The translations under genes were made by a program, and so were the position numbers. A DNA stretch of 64,000 bases from Humibacter ginsenosidimutans (GTDB lineage: Bacteria > Actinomycetota > Actinomycetes > Actinomycetales > Microbacteriaceae). Under the pieces are notes generated by a model. That model saw only the letters and a program-made list of their open reading frames with translations, was not told the DNA's origin and ran no database searches. The stretch lies in contig NZ_CP042305.1 of the NCBI RefSeq assembly GCF_007859675.1, forward strand, positions 1,116,001 through 1,180,000, in the 5' to 3' direction. Positions 44,264-51,599 of this stretch are shown here, piece by piece (positions within the stretch are counted from its first letter, which is position 1; each line of letters opens with the position of its first letter).

Positions 44264-45326
44264 CTACCTCCCCGACCGATTGTGCAGGTCGTGCGACAGT
44301 TCGAAGAATCCCCCGATGAAGCCGACGCCCCAGCTCACGTGGATGGTCGGCACGACCACCGTGAAGCGCAGCATCGCCGCGAACCCGTCGCGCGAGCCGA
44401 TGGCGAGGGAGGCGATCAGCACGAAGAGCACGTACGCGGCGGGGATGACGAAGGCGAGGGTGAGCCAGCCCAGCGGCATGCCGAGGATGAGCCCGACGAG
44501 CCCCAGAAGGCCGACGACGATCGAGACCACGAGCAGAACGACGAGCACGGGTGGCGCGAAGTATCGCAGGGAGTTCGCCGAGGGGGAACCTGCGCACCAG
44601 CTCGCCGCGCCACATGCCGGTGGCGAAGAACTGGTTGACGAGCGAGCGGATGCTCGACCGCGGCTGATACGTCACGACCAGTCGCGGAGTGAACCACACC
44701 GTGCCGCCTGCCGCGCGCAGCCGACGGTTGAGCTCCCAGTCCTGCCCGCGGCGCACGCCCTCGTCGAACAGGCCGACCTGCTCGAGGCGGTCGCGGCGGA
44801 ACGATCCGAGATACGCGGTCTGCGCAGGACCTTCCTTGCCGCCGACGTGGTGTTGCGTGCCACCGAGGCCGATGCGGGAACGGTAGGCGCGCGCGACGGC
44901 CTTCTCGAAGGGTGTGGTGCCGCGGGCATCCATGAGTCCGCCGACGTTGTCGGCACCCGTGCGCTGCAGCGTCTCCACCGCGACGCTGGCGTAGTCGGAG
45001 GGCAGCAGCGAGTGTGCGTCGACGCGGATGACGATCGGGTACGAGGATGCCCGGATCGCCGCATTCAACCCCGCCGACGTCGACGCCCGCGGATTGGGCA
45101 CAACGCGCACGTTCGGATACTCCCGCGCCAGCTCGGCCAGCACCGACTCCGTGCCGTCCGTGCTCGGCCCGACGGCCAACGTGATGTCGCACGGCCCCGT
45201 GTAGTCCTGCTGCAGCAGACGCTCGACGGCCGCCCGCACGTAGGGGGCTTCGTTCAGCACCGGCATCACGTAGGAGACGCCGGGGAGCGCGCCCGGGGCG
45301 GCGCCGTCGCTGGTGGGGTGGGCCAT
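44264..45326 (-). pseudogene. glycosyltransferase family 2 (ExoA-like) membrane protein, frameshifted in this sequence
   Basis: The N-terminal 240 residues form a GT2 domain: VSYVMPVLNEAPYVRAAVERLL, NPRASTSAGLNAAIRAS, then the DAH metal motif in IVIRVDAHSLLPSDY, and later RRGQDWELNRRLRAAGG. The frame then goes wrong after RGELVRRFP. In the next frame the protein continues SANSLRYFAPPVLVVLLVVSIV to the membrane helices and stop at 44264. The slip lies at five consecutive G at 44582-44586; removing one base restores a protein of about 354 residues. Its stop falls one base before the start of the CDP-alcohol gene at 44262, so it probably heads that operon. Confidence 0.82.
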
Positions 45327-45473
45327 CACATCCGCTCGTCGAATCGTCGGCTCAGCCTATCAGCGGGCGGGTCTGGGACTCCTGCGGGTGAGGAGGGTGT
45401 GGATGACGCCTGCGCCCTTCGACTCGCTCCGCTCGCTCAGCGATCTTGGACGTCGCGCGTTCGGGATGGCGAA

Positions 45474-45523
45474 CGCACGAAGTGCCCGACCGGAATCGCG
45501 AATCCGATCGGGCACTTCGTGCG
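45474..45523 (-). terminator. 16-bp perfect hairpin, probable bidirectional terminator
   Basis: CGCACGAAGTGCCCGA at 45474-45489 pairs perfectly with 45508-45523, and an inner CGGA/TCCG extends the stem. It lies 25 bases after the stop of the HtrA-like gene (minus strand) and before the glycosyltransferase gene in the same direction, so it should insulate the two units. Confidence 0.65.
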
Positions 45524-45548
45524 GGTGCCGCAGCGCAGCGACCCTTTG

Positions 45549-47456
45549 TCAGGAGTTGCTGGAGAGCGTGCCGAGTGTCACGGTGGACTGCTTGGTCGAG
45601 CCGCCCCTCTGGTACTCGATGGTGGCCTTCGCGCCGCCCGCCAGGGCCCGCACCTGAGCGGTGAGGTCGGTGGCGTCGGTGATCGGCTTGCCGTTGAAGT
45701 TGGTCACGATGTCGCCGGCCTTGAGGCCGGCGTCGGCGGCCGCTCCACCGGAGGTGACGGACTTGATCAGCGCACCCACCGTGGTGGCGTTGCTGTCGCT
45801 CGCCGAGTCGGCGACGGTGGCACCCAGCAGACCGCTGGTGGCCTTGCCGTTCTGCATGATCTCCTCGGCGACGCGCTGCACGACGTTCGACGGGATGGCG
45901 AAGCCCACGCCGATGCTGCCCGACTGACTGCTGGAGTCACTCGTCGATCCGGCGCTCGCGATCGCCACGTTGAGGCCGACCACCTGACCCTTGCCGTTGA
46001 GCAGCGGGCCGCCCGAGTTGCCCGGGTTGATCGCCGCGTCGGTCTGGATGACCGGCAACGAGATGTAGCTCTGCGTCGTGGACTGGCCGCTGCTGCCGCC
46101 GTTCTGGTCGAAGTTCCAGAAGTTGAACGGGCTGTTGTCGCCGTTGTTGCCGTTGTTCTGCTGGTCTTGCGACGGAGCGGCGGACGAGGCGATCTGGATG
46201 CTGCGGTTCAACGCGCTCACGATGCCGTTCGTCACCGTTCCGGAGAGACCGAGCGGAGCGCCGATGGCGATCGTCTGGTCGCCGACGTTCACCTTGTCGG
46301 AATCGGCGAACGAGGCGGGCGTGAGGCCGCTGACGCCCTGGATCTTGATCACGGCGAGGTCGAGGGTCGGATCGGTGCCCACCACCTTGGCCTTGTAGAT
46401 CTTGCCGTCGTTGGTGGTGACCGTGATCGTGGGGTTGCCGGTCTCTCCGTCGAGCGTGACGACGTGGGTGTTGGTGACCACGTAGCCGTCGCTGGTGAGG
46501 ATGGCGCCCGAACCGGTGCCCGCTTCCTGACTGCCCGTCACGTTGATGGTGACGACGCTCGGGCTCACCTTGGAGGCCACGGCGGTGACGTCGGTGGCGG
46601 TCTGCGGGTCGTTCACGGTGACGTTGGTGGCGCCGGTGGACGCCACGGTCTTGGTGGTGCCGGAGTTCGCGGCATAGATGCCGACGACCCCTGCGCCCAC
46701 GCCGCCGCCCAGCAGGCCGGCGAGCACGAACCCGGTGATGAGCAGGCCGGCGCGACCGCCCTTGCCGTCCCTCTGCTTTGCGGGTTTCGCAGGCTGGCCC
46801 GGCTGACCGGGGCCGCCCGCATACTGCTGCTGGCCCGCGTACTGCTGCTGACCGGCGTAGGCGGCGGGGCCGAAGGCGCCCGCCTGCTGACCCTGCGGTG
46901 TGGTGCCAGGCGCACCCTGCTGAGGTGCGCCCTGCTGCGCCGCGTACTGGTAGTGCGCCTGTTGCCCCTGCTGCGCGTAGTTCTGCTGGCCGTAGTGGTA
47001 GCCGGCCTGCGGCGCTGCGTACGGGTTCTGCGCACCAGGAACCGGCTGCGTGGGCTGAGTGTGCTGCTGGTCACCCTGCGGCGGTTGCTGCGGGGGAACG
47101 GATGCCTGGCCCTCGGAACCGTGCATCTGCCCGCCCTGAGGCGTGTCTGCGGCCTGCGGAGCTGCGCCGTATGGCGGGAGCACCTCGGTCGGCTGGGTCT
47201 GGTTGACGTCGTTTTCGGCGGAGCGCGCGCCGTTGTCGGCCGCCACCGCGGGCTCGTCGCCTGCCGACTGTGGTGCGGCAGTCGGGGCATCCGCCTGCGC
47301 TGCGGAGTCGTCGCTCTTGATCGCGTCGAAGTTCGCGCGCGGCTGCGTGTTCTCGTGCTCGTCGGACTGCGGCGCGTCGGCAACCGGGTTCTGCGCGGAG
47401 GGCTGCTGCGGTGCCGGCTCCGGCGTCTCCGCGGGATCCTTCGGTGTGTCGGTCAT
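45549..47456 (-). CDS. HtrA/DegP-like membrane-anchored serine protease with PDZ domain
   Basis: A 635-residue protein. A disordered cytoplasmic part of about 230 residues, rich in Gln, Pro, Ala and Tyr with QQYAGQQQYAG repeats, precedes one helix (LLITGFVLAGLLGGGVGAGVVG). The trypsin-like domain has catalytic His in VVTNTHVV (about 332), Asp in PTLDLAVIKI and Ser in NPGNSGGPL (about 479). A PDZ domain closes the protein (GAAADAGLKAGDIVTNFNGKP). It should degrade or check proteins outside the membrane. The ATG follows GGAG by 8 bases. The low-complexity arm is typical for actinobacterial homologues. Confidence 0.92.
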   Translation of the reverse strand: MTDTPKDPAETPEPAPQQPSAQNPVADAPQSDEHENTQPRANFDAIKSDDSAAQADAPTAAPQSAGDEPAVAADNGARSAENDVNQTQPTEVLPPYGAAPQAADTPQGGQMHGSEGQASVPPQQPPQGDQQHTQPTQPVPGAQNPYAAPQAGYHYGQQNYAQQGQQAHYQYAAQQGAPQQGAPGTTPQGQQAGAFGPAAYAGQQQYAGQQQYAGGPGQPGQPAKPAKQRDGKGGRAGLLITGFVLAGLLGGGVGAGVVGIYAANSGTTKTVASTGATNVTVNDPQTATDVTAVASKVSPSVVTINVTGSQEAGTGSGAILTSDGYVVTNTHVVTLDGETGNPTITVTTNDGKIYKAKVVGTDPTLDLAVIKIQGVSGLTPASFADSDKVNVGDQTIAIGAPLGLSGTVTNGIVSALNRSIQIASSAAPSQDQQNNGNNGDNSPFNFWNFDQNGGSSGQSTTQSYISLPVIQTDAAINPGNSGGPLLNGKGQVVGLNVAIASAGSTSDSSSQSGSIGVGFAIPSNVVQRVAEEIMQNGKATSGLLGATVADSASDSNATTVGALIKSVTSGGAAADAGLKAGDIVTNFNGKPITDATDLTAQVRALAGGAKATIEYQRGGSTKQSTVTLGTLSSNS

Positions 47457-47623
47457 CTGTCGTGCTCCTTCCAAGCACATCAAGCATCCACTGTCTGCCT
47501 GGGCATGGTTTATGGGCAATCTGTGAACGGACTAGAACAATCCCATGCAGACCTGATGGTGCCGGCGATGACGCGCCGCGACGGGGTTCGATGAGACCCC
47601 ACGTACGGAGCTCGGGATGCCTC

Positions 47624-48448
47624 TCAGCAGCCAGGACCGCGTGGATCGGCCGCACAATCCCGCCGCACGAGCACGGTCGTGGCGTCGGATGCGATGACCT
47701 TCAGAGTCGGGGCGCTCAGGCTGAGCGTGCCCGTGACGTCGCGCCACGCTCCGCTTCCGAGTCGGTATCGGGCGGTGTAGACGACGATGACCTGAACGTC
47801 GTAGGTGCCAGTCGCCGCGTACGCGTGGCTCGTCGGAGTGGGACTGAACTCCGCGACCCGAAGACTCGCCCAGCTGGCGCCGGCCGTTCGCGTCGTCGCG
47901 CGCTGCCCGTCTCCGTAGTCCCACACGAAGCCGACGGGTGTGAAACGCACGGACGCCTGCTGGTTCAGCAACCGGCCCGTGGCCGTGTGGACCGTCGCAT
48001 CGGTCATGAAGTTCGTGTCGAGCCCGACGACCGTCCAGCCGTCGGGCTCCGAGGATGCCCTGGGCTTGCTCGGGTAGAAGGACGTGAGATCGGACATCGA
48101 GACGCCCGGTGCGGGCGTCGGGCCCGGTGTCGGGTCGTCGGCCTGCGGGATCGCGGCAGGACAGAGCGCGGGCTCGTCGCAGACGTTGGCGTAGGGGTCG
48201 TGCGGCGGCCGGTAGGGGGCGTCGTCGTCGGAGTCGCCGGTGGCGATGTCGTCGGAGCCCGTGGAGTGGGAGTGGGCGCCGGTGCCCTCGTGGGCGGTGA
48301 CGTCGACGTGATCGCCGGCGGCGGTGCCGGTGGAGCAACCGTTGGTCCACTCCCCCATGATGCCGCACCCGCTGCCGTCGCTGGCCGGTACAACGAGTGC
48401 ACCCAATCCGGCGAACATCACTGCAACGTATATTGCCAGCTTCAGCAA
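47624..48448 (-). CDS. exported protein with PKD-like domain
   Basis: A 274-residue protein. A hydrophobic N-terminal segment (KLAIYVAVMFAGLGALVVP) acts as signal or anchor. A His/Asp/Thr-rich low-complexity stretch and a Cys-containing region (CGIMGEWTNGC, NVCDEPALC) follow. The C-terminal half contains FTPVGFVWDYGDGQRATTRT, the WDYGDG hallmark of PKD beta-sandwich domains. The start is read as TTG at 48448, overlapping the upstream gene by 7 bases, with GGGGGCGAG before it. The pair probably acts together at the cell surface. Confidence 0.65.
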   Translation of the reverse strand: MLKLAIYVAVMFAGLGALVVPASDGSGCGIMGEWTNGCSTGTAAGDHVDVTAHEGTGAHSHSTGSDDIATGDSDDDAPYRPPHDPYANVCDEPALCPAAIPQADDPTPGPTPAPGVSMSDLTSFYPSKPRASSEPDGWTVVGLDTNFMTDATVHTATGRLLNQQASVRFTPVGFVWDYGDGQRATTRTAGASWASLRVAEFSPTPTSHAYAATGTYDVQVIVVYTARYRLGSGAWRDVTGTLSLSAPTLKVIASDATTVLVRRDCAADPRGPGC

Positions 48449-48993
48449 TAGCTCGCCCCCGTCCAGTGGTCTCGTTCTGAGACGACGAAACCACCAGCAG
48501 CACGTGGGATCACGGTTACAGCGAACGGAATTCGGGTCCGACGATCTGACGCAACAATCGACTTTCCAGTCGCATCGAGCACGTCCACGTGGCTCGTGTC
48601 ATCACACAGGTAGACATCGACCTTTCGTGAATCAGTTCGTACTGGGGACTGGAGGCGAATCGAATCGAAAGCGCTCCGACCCGTGGAGCGCACGCCGCTC
48701 GATCTGAACTCTTTTGCCGACTCCATAGCTTGCGACAGGGCTTCACCAATTGCGACGGTCTCGAAGCGATCGGCGTTTCGGCCGCCGTCTTGCATCACCT
48801 CGTCAGTGACCTTGAGGTACGCAGCGTAGGCGTCGGTCGCGACCTTCAGCGCCTCGTCATCCGAGCTGAAGAGCGGGGTGGCGACCGCGGTACGCCCGGG
48901 AGTGCGCACCGTGTCGCCCGGAGTGCACGCGCCGAGAGACAGCGCGAGGAGCGCCGCGAGGGCGGCTGCGGGCAACCATCGACGCAGAAGCAT
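48442..48993 (-). CDS. predicted lipoprotein of unknown function
   Basis: A 183-residue protein. The signal peptide MLLRRWLPAAALAALLALSLGAC ends in a clear lipobox (LGAC), so Cys at about residue 23 is lipidated. The mature part has one small helical and beta-rich domain (TDAYAAYLKVTDEVMQDGG, VDVYLCDDTSHVDVLDATGK, RIPFAVTVIPRAAGGFVVSE). The family was not recognised, but the layout resembles small secreted proteins encoded beside conjugation or PKD-type proteins. A TACGGT box lies 7 bases before the ATG. Confidence 0.72.
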   Translation of the reverse strand: MLLRRWLPAAALAALLALSLGACTPGDTVRTPGRTAVATPLFSSDDEALKVATDAYAAYLKVTDEVMQDGGRNADRFETVAIGEALSQAMESAKEFRSSGVRSTGRSAFDSIRLQSPVRTDSRKVDVYLCDDTSHVDVLDATGKSIVASDRRTRIPFAVTVIPRAAGGFVVSERDHWTGASYC

Positions 48994-49000
48994 GCCGACC

Positions 49001-49006
49001 ACCGTA
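49001..49006 (-). promoter_or_regulatory. -10 box (TACGGT) before the lipoprotein gene
   Basis: On the minus strand TACGGT ends 7 bases before the ATG at 48993, in the leaderless spacing range. Confidence 0.45.
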
Positions 49007-49144
49007 GAGCGGACCGGCCGGCGGGCGCAGGCGTTATCCACAGCGCGGTCGTTCGCGGTCGCGCACGTGCGCGCCGTGCACGACAACGGTCCGACGGCCT
49101 ACCGTGAACTCAGCGGTCAGGAGCGCCGCGGAGAGAGAGGACCG

Positions 49145-50344
49145 ATGTCAGAGCTGATTCCCGGGCCATGGCAACGCGCGGCACACGGCGCCGGCCTGTT
49201 GAGCGACGACGGCGTCGTGTCGTCCACGATCTTCGCCGAGATGAGTGCGCTGGCCGCGCGCACGGGCGCGATCAACCTGGGTCAAGGCTTTCCCGACGAA
49301 GACGGACCCGCAGACGTGCTCGACGTCGCGGTGCGAAGCATCCGCGACGGCGTCAATCAGTACCCGCCAGGCATCGGCATGCCGGTGCTGCGCGAGGCGA
49401 TCACCGAACACCAGAGACGCTTCTACGGGCTCGAGGTCGATCCCGACCGCGAGGTGCTCGTGACGGCGGGCGCCACGGAGGCACTCGCGTCGACGCTGCT
49501 CGCGCTCGTCGAGCGCGGCGACGAGGTCGTCACGTTCGAGCCGTTCTACGACGCCTACGGTGCGACGATCGCACTCGCAGGCGGTGTGCATCGCACGGTT
49601 CCGCTGCGTGCACCGCACTTCGAACCCGACCTCGACGAGCTGCGAGCGGCTGTGACGGATCGCACGCGGGTCATCCTCGTGAACGATCCGCACAACCCCA
49701 CGGGTGCCGTGTTCTCGAGGGAGACGCTCGAGACGATCGTGCAGCTGGCGCACGAACACGACGCGATCATCGTGACCGACGAGGTGTACGAGCACCTCAC
49801 GTTCGATCGTCCGCACATCCCGATCGCCACGCTGCCGGGCGGGCGCGAGCGCACCGTGACGATCTCCAGCGGCGGCAAGACGTTCAGCACCACAGGCTGG
49901 AAGATCGGCTGGCTGGTCGCTCCTCCGGCGCTCGTGACGGCGATCACGGCCGTGAAGCAGTTTCTGACGTACGTGAACGGTGCACCGTTCCAGCCAGCGA
50001 TCGCGGCGGGCCTGAGGATGCCCGACTCCTTCTTCGCCGACGCCGCAGCGACACTCGCCGCGAAACGCGACCTGCTCTCCGGAGGTCTCGAACGCGCCGG
50101 TTTCAACGTGTTCGGCTCGCACGGCTCGTATTTCGTCGTCGTCGATGCCGCGCCCCTCGGCTACACGGATGCCGTCGCCTTCTGCCGGGAGCTGCCGCAC
50201 CTCGCCGGGGTGGTCGGCGTGCCGATCACGGCGTTCTGCGGGCCGCGGATGCGCGAGGAGGCGGCATCCCTGGTGAGGTTCGCGTTCTGCAAGCGCGTGG
50301 ACGTGCTCGAGCGCGCGGCCGAGCAGCTGGCGCAGCTGGGATGA
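49145..50344 (+). CDS. PLP-dependent class I/II aminotransferase
   Basis: A 399-residue aminotransferase. Cofactor and substrate motifs include INLGQGFPDEDGP, TAGATEALASTLLALV, ILVNDPHNPTGAVF, VTDEVYEHLTFD and the Schiff-base lysine in SSGGKTFSTTGWKIGW. These resemble the kynurenine/glutamine-type group (YbdL, KAT), which uses methionine, glutamine or kynurenine. The exact substrate is not determined. The ATG follows GAGAGAGG. The gene converges with the nitrilase gene; together they resemble a glutamine-transaminase plus omega-amidase pair. Confidence 0.87.
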   Translation: MSELIPGPWQRAAHGAGLLSDDGVVSSTIFAEMSALAARTGAINLGQGFPDEDGPADVLDVAVRSIRDGVNQYPPGIGMPVLREAITEHQRRFYGLEVDPDREVLVTAGATEALASTLLALVERGDEVVTFEPFYDAYGATIALAGGVHRTVPLRAPHFEPDLDELRAAVTDRTRVILVNDPHNPTGAVFSRETLETIVQLAHEHDAIIVTDEVYEHLTFDRPHIPIATLPGGRERTVTISSGGKTFSTTGWKIGWLVAPPALVTAITAVKQFLTYVNGAPFQPAIAAGLRMPDSFFADAAATLAAKRDLLSGGLERAGFNVFGSHGSYFVVVDAAPLGYTDAVAFCRELPHLAGVVGVPITAFCGPRMREEAASLVRFAFCKRVDVLERAAEQLAQLG

Positions 50345-50356
50345 GCTCGTCGCGCG

Positions 50357-51196
50357 TCAGGCCTTCGGCACAACGTCGTAGCGGCGCAGGGACAGCGTGG
50401 GGTTGATGCGGCGCACCTCGTGCACACGGTCGAGGGAGAGCCACGCGAGGGCGACGCCGGGACGCTCGCCGGCATCCGCGAGCACGACGCCCATCGGATC
50501 GACGACGATGCTCGAGCCCACGCCGATGGGACCGACGTGGTCGGATGCGGCGACGAACACCGTGTTCTCGATGGCGCGCGCGGTGATGAGCGTGCGCCAG
50601 TGGTACTCCTTGAGCGGCCCGCGCACCCACTCGGACGGCACGACCACGAGGTCGGCGCCTTCGTCGACGATGGTGCGCGTCAGCTCGGGGAATCGCAGGT
50701 CGTAGCAGGTCTGCAGGCCGACGGTGACGTCGTCGACGTCGAACAACTGCGGTGGCACGAGCTCCCCCGCGAGCACCGCGTCGGACTCGCGCGCGCCGAA
50801 CGCGTCGTACAGGTGCTGCTTGCGATAGGTCGCGAGGATGCCCGCCCCCGGCCCGACAGCGACCAGGGTGTTCGAGAAGCGGTCGGCGGCATCCGTGCGC
50901 TCGGCCATGCCCGCCACGATGGTGATCTCGAGAGCGTCGGCGAGCTGCGACAGGGCGGAGGTGAACGGTCCGTCGAGCGGCTCGGCGTGCTCGAGGAACC
51001 GCGCGTCGACGGGATCGACGAAGTACGACGAGTACTCGGGGAAGACCACCAGGCGCGCGCCGCGCTGCACCGCCGTCGTTGCGAGCTCGAGGATCGTCGC
51101 GAGATTCTGCTGGGTGTCTGCACCGGGCGCGAACTGCGCAACGGCGACGGCCAGGCTCGTGGATGCCTCGTGCGTCTCCTGTTCGCTGCTCGCCAT
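50357..51196 (-). CDS. carbon-nitrogen hydrolase (nitrilase superfamily)
   Basis: A 279-residue enzyme with the full catalytic triad: Glu in VVFPEYSSYF, Lys in TYRKQHLYDAFG and Cys in VGLQTCYDLRFPE. It resembles omega-amidase/Nit-type amidases that hydrolyse small amides such as alpha-ketoglutaramate or deaminated glutathione. That would fit the aminotransferase next to it, whose product could be an alpha-keto-amide. A TAGGCT box 6 bases before the ATG and no ribosome site point to a leaderless message. Confidence 0.88.
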   Translation of the reverse strand: MASSEQETHEASTSLAVAVAQFAPGADTQQNLATILELATTAVQRGARLVVFPEYSSYFVDPVDARFLEHAEPLDGPFTSALSQLADALEITIVAGMAERTDAADRFSNTLVAVGPGAGILATYRKQHLYDAFGARESDAVLAGELVPPQLFDVDDVTVGLQTCYDLRFPELTRTIVDEGADLVVVPSEWVRGPLKEYHWRTLITARAIENTVFVAASDHVGPIGVGSSIVVDPMGVVLADAGERPGVALAWLSLDRVHEVRRINPTLSLRRYDVVPKA

Positions 51197-51202
51197 TCCG
51201 CA

Positions 51203-51208
51203 AGCCTA
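51203..51208 (-). promoter_or_regulatory. -10 box (TAGGCT) of a leaderless nitrilase transcript
   Basis: On the minus strand TAGGCT ends exactly 6 bases before the ATG at 51196. Confidence 0.57.
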
Positions 51209-51294
51209 CGGTCACGTGCCCCGTCGAGGCACGCCCGGGATTCCACCTGGATTTCACGGGGTCGCGGCGCCCGTGCTAACGTAACTTCTCGTGC

Positions 51295-51368
51295 CGCGGG
51301 GTGGAGCAGTTCGGTAGCTCGCTGGGCTCATAACCCAGAGGTCGCAGGTTCAAATCCTGTCCCCGCAA
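51295..51368 (+). tRNA. initiator tRNA-Met (anticodon CAU)
   Basis: The gene has 74 bases. Two features mark it as the initiator: the first base C is mismatched with A at position 72, and the anticodon stem holds three consecutive G-C pairs (CTGGG CTCATAA CCCAG). The T-arm is GGTTCAAATCC. CCA is not encoded. A strong terminator follows immediately. Confidence 0.95.
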
Positions 51369-51370
51369 CG

Positions 51371-51410
51371 AAAAGAAGAAGGCGTCCCGCAAGGGGCGCC
51401 TTCTTCTTTT
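51371..51410 (+). terminator. intrinsic terminator after tRNA-fMet
   Basis: A 14-bp perfect stem (AAAAGAAGAAGGCG at 51371-51384 with CGCCTTCTTCTTTT at 51397-51410) has a 12-base loop containing a further CCC/GGG pair. The stem's 3' side ends in a TTTT run. It starts two bases after the tRNA. Confidence 0.9.
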
Positions 51411-51599
51411 GGGTTACGGGGGGATGCGTGAAGGCACACCCCGCGCGACGCCGGCATGGAACCGGGGCGCCGCGTGCCGTCGGTCCGCAATGATGCGGAC
51501 TCCGACACGGACTCCACAGCTGCGCCTCCGGGCGGCTTAGACGTTTCTTTGATCGCCGCGCAGAGACTCATCGGGCCGGAACAGCCCCAGGAGTCAGCA

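Noticed and set aside
44208..47594. A 1128-codon plus-strand open frame
   Set aside because: It runs antisense to the CDP-alcohol gene end, the glycosyltransferase and the HtrA-like protease, which have clear motifs. Its product is compositionally biased without domains.
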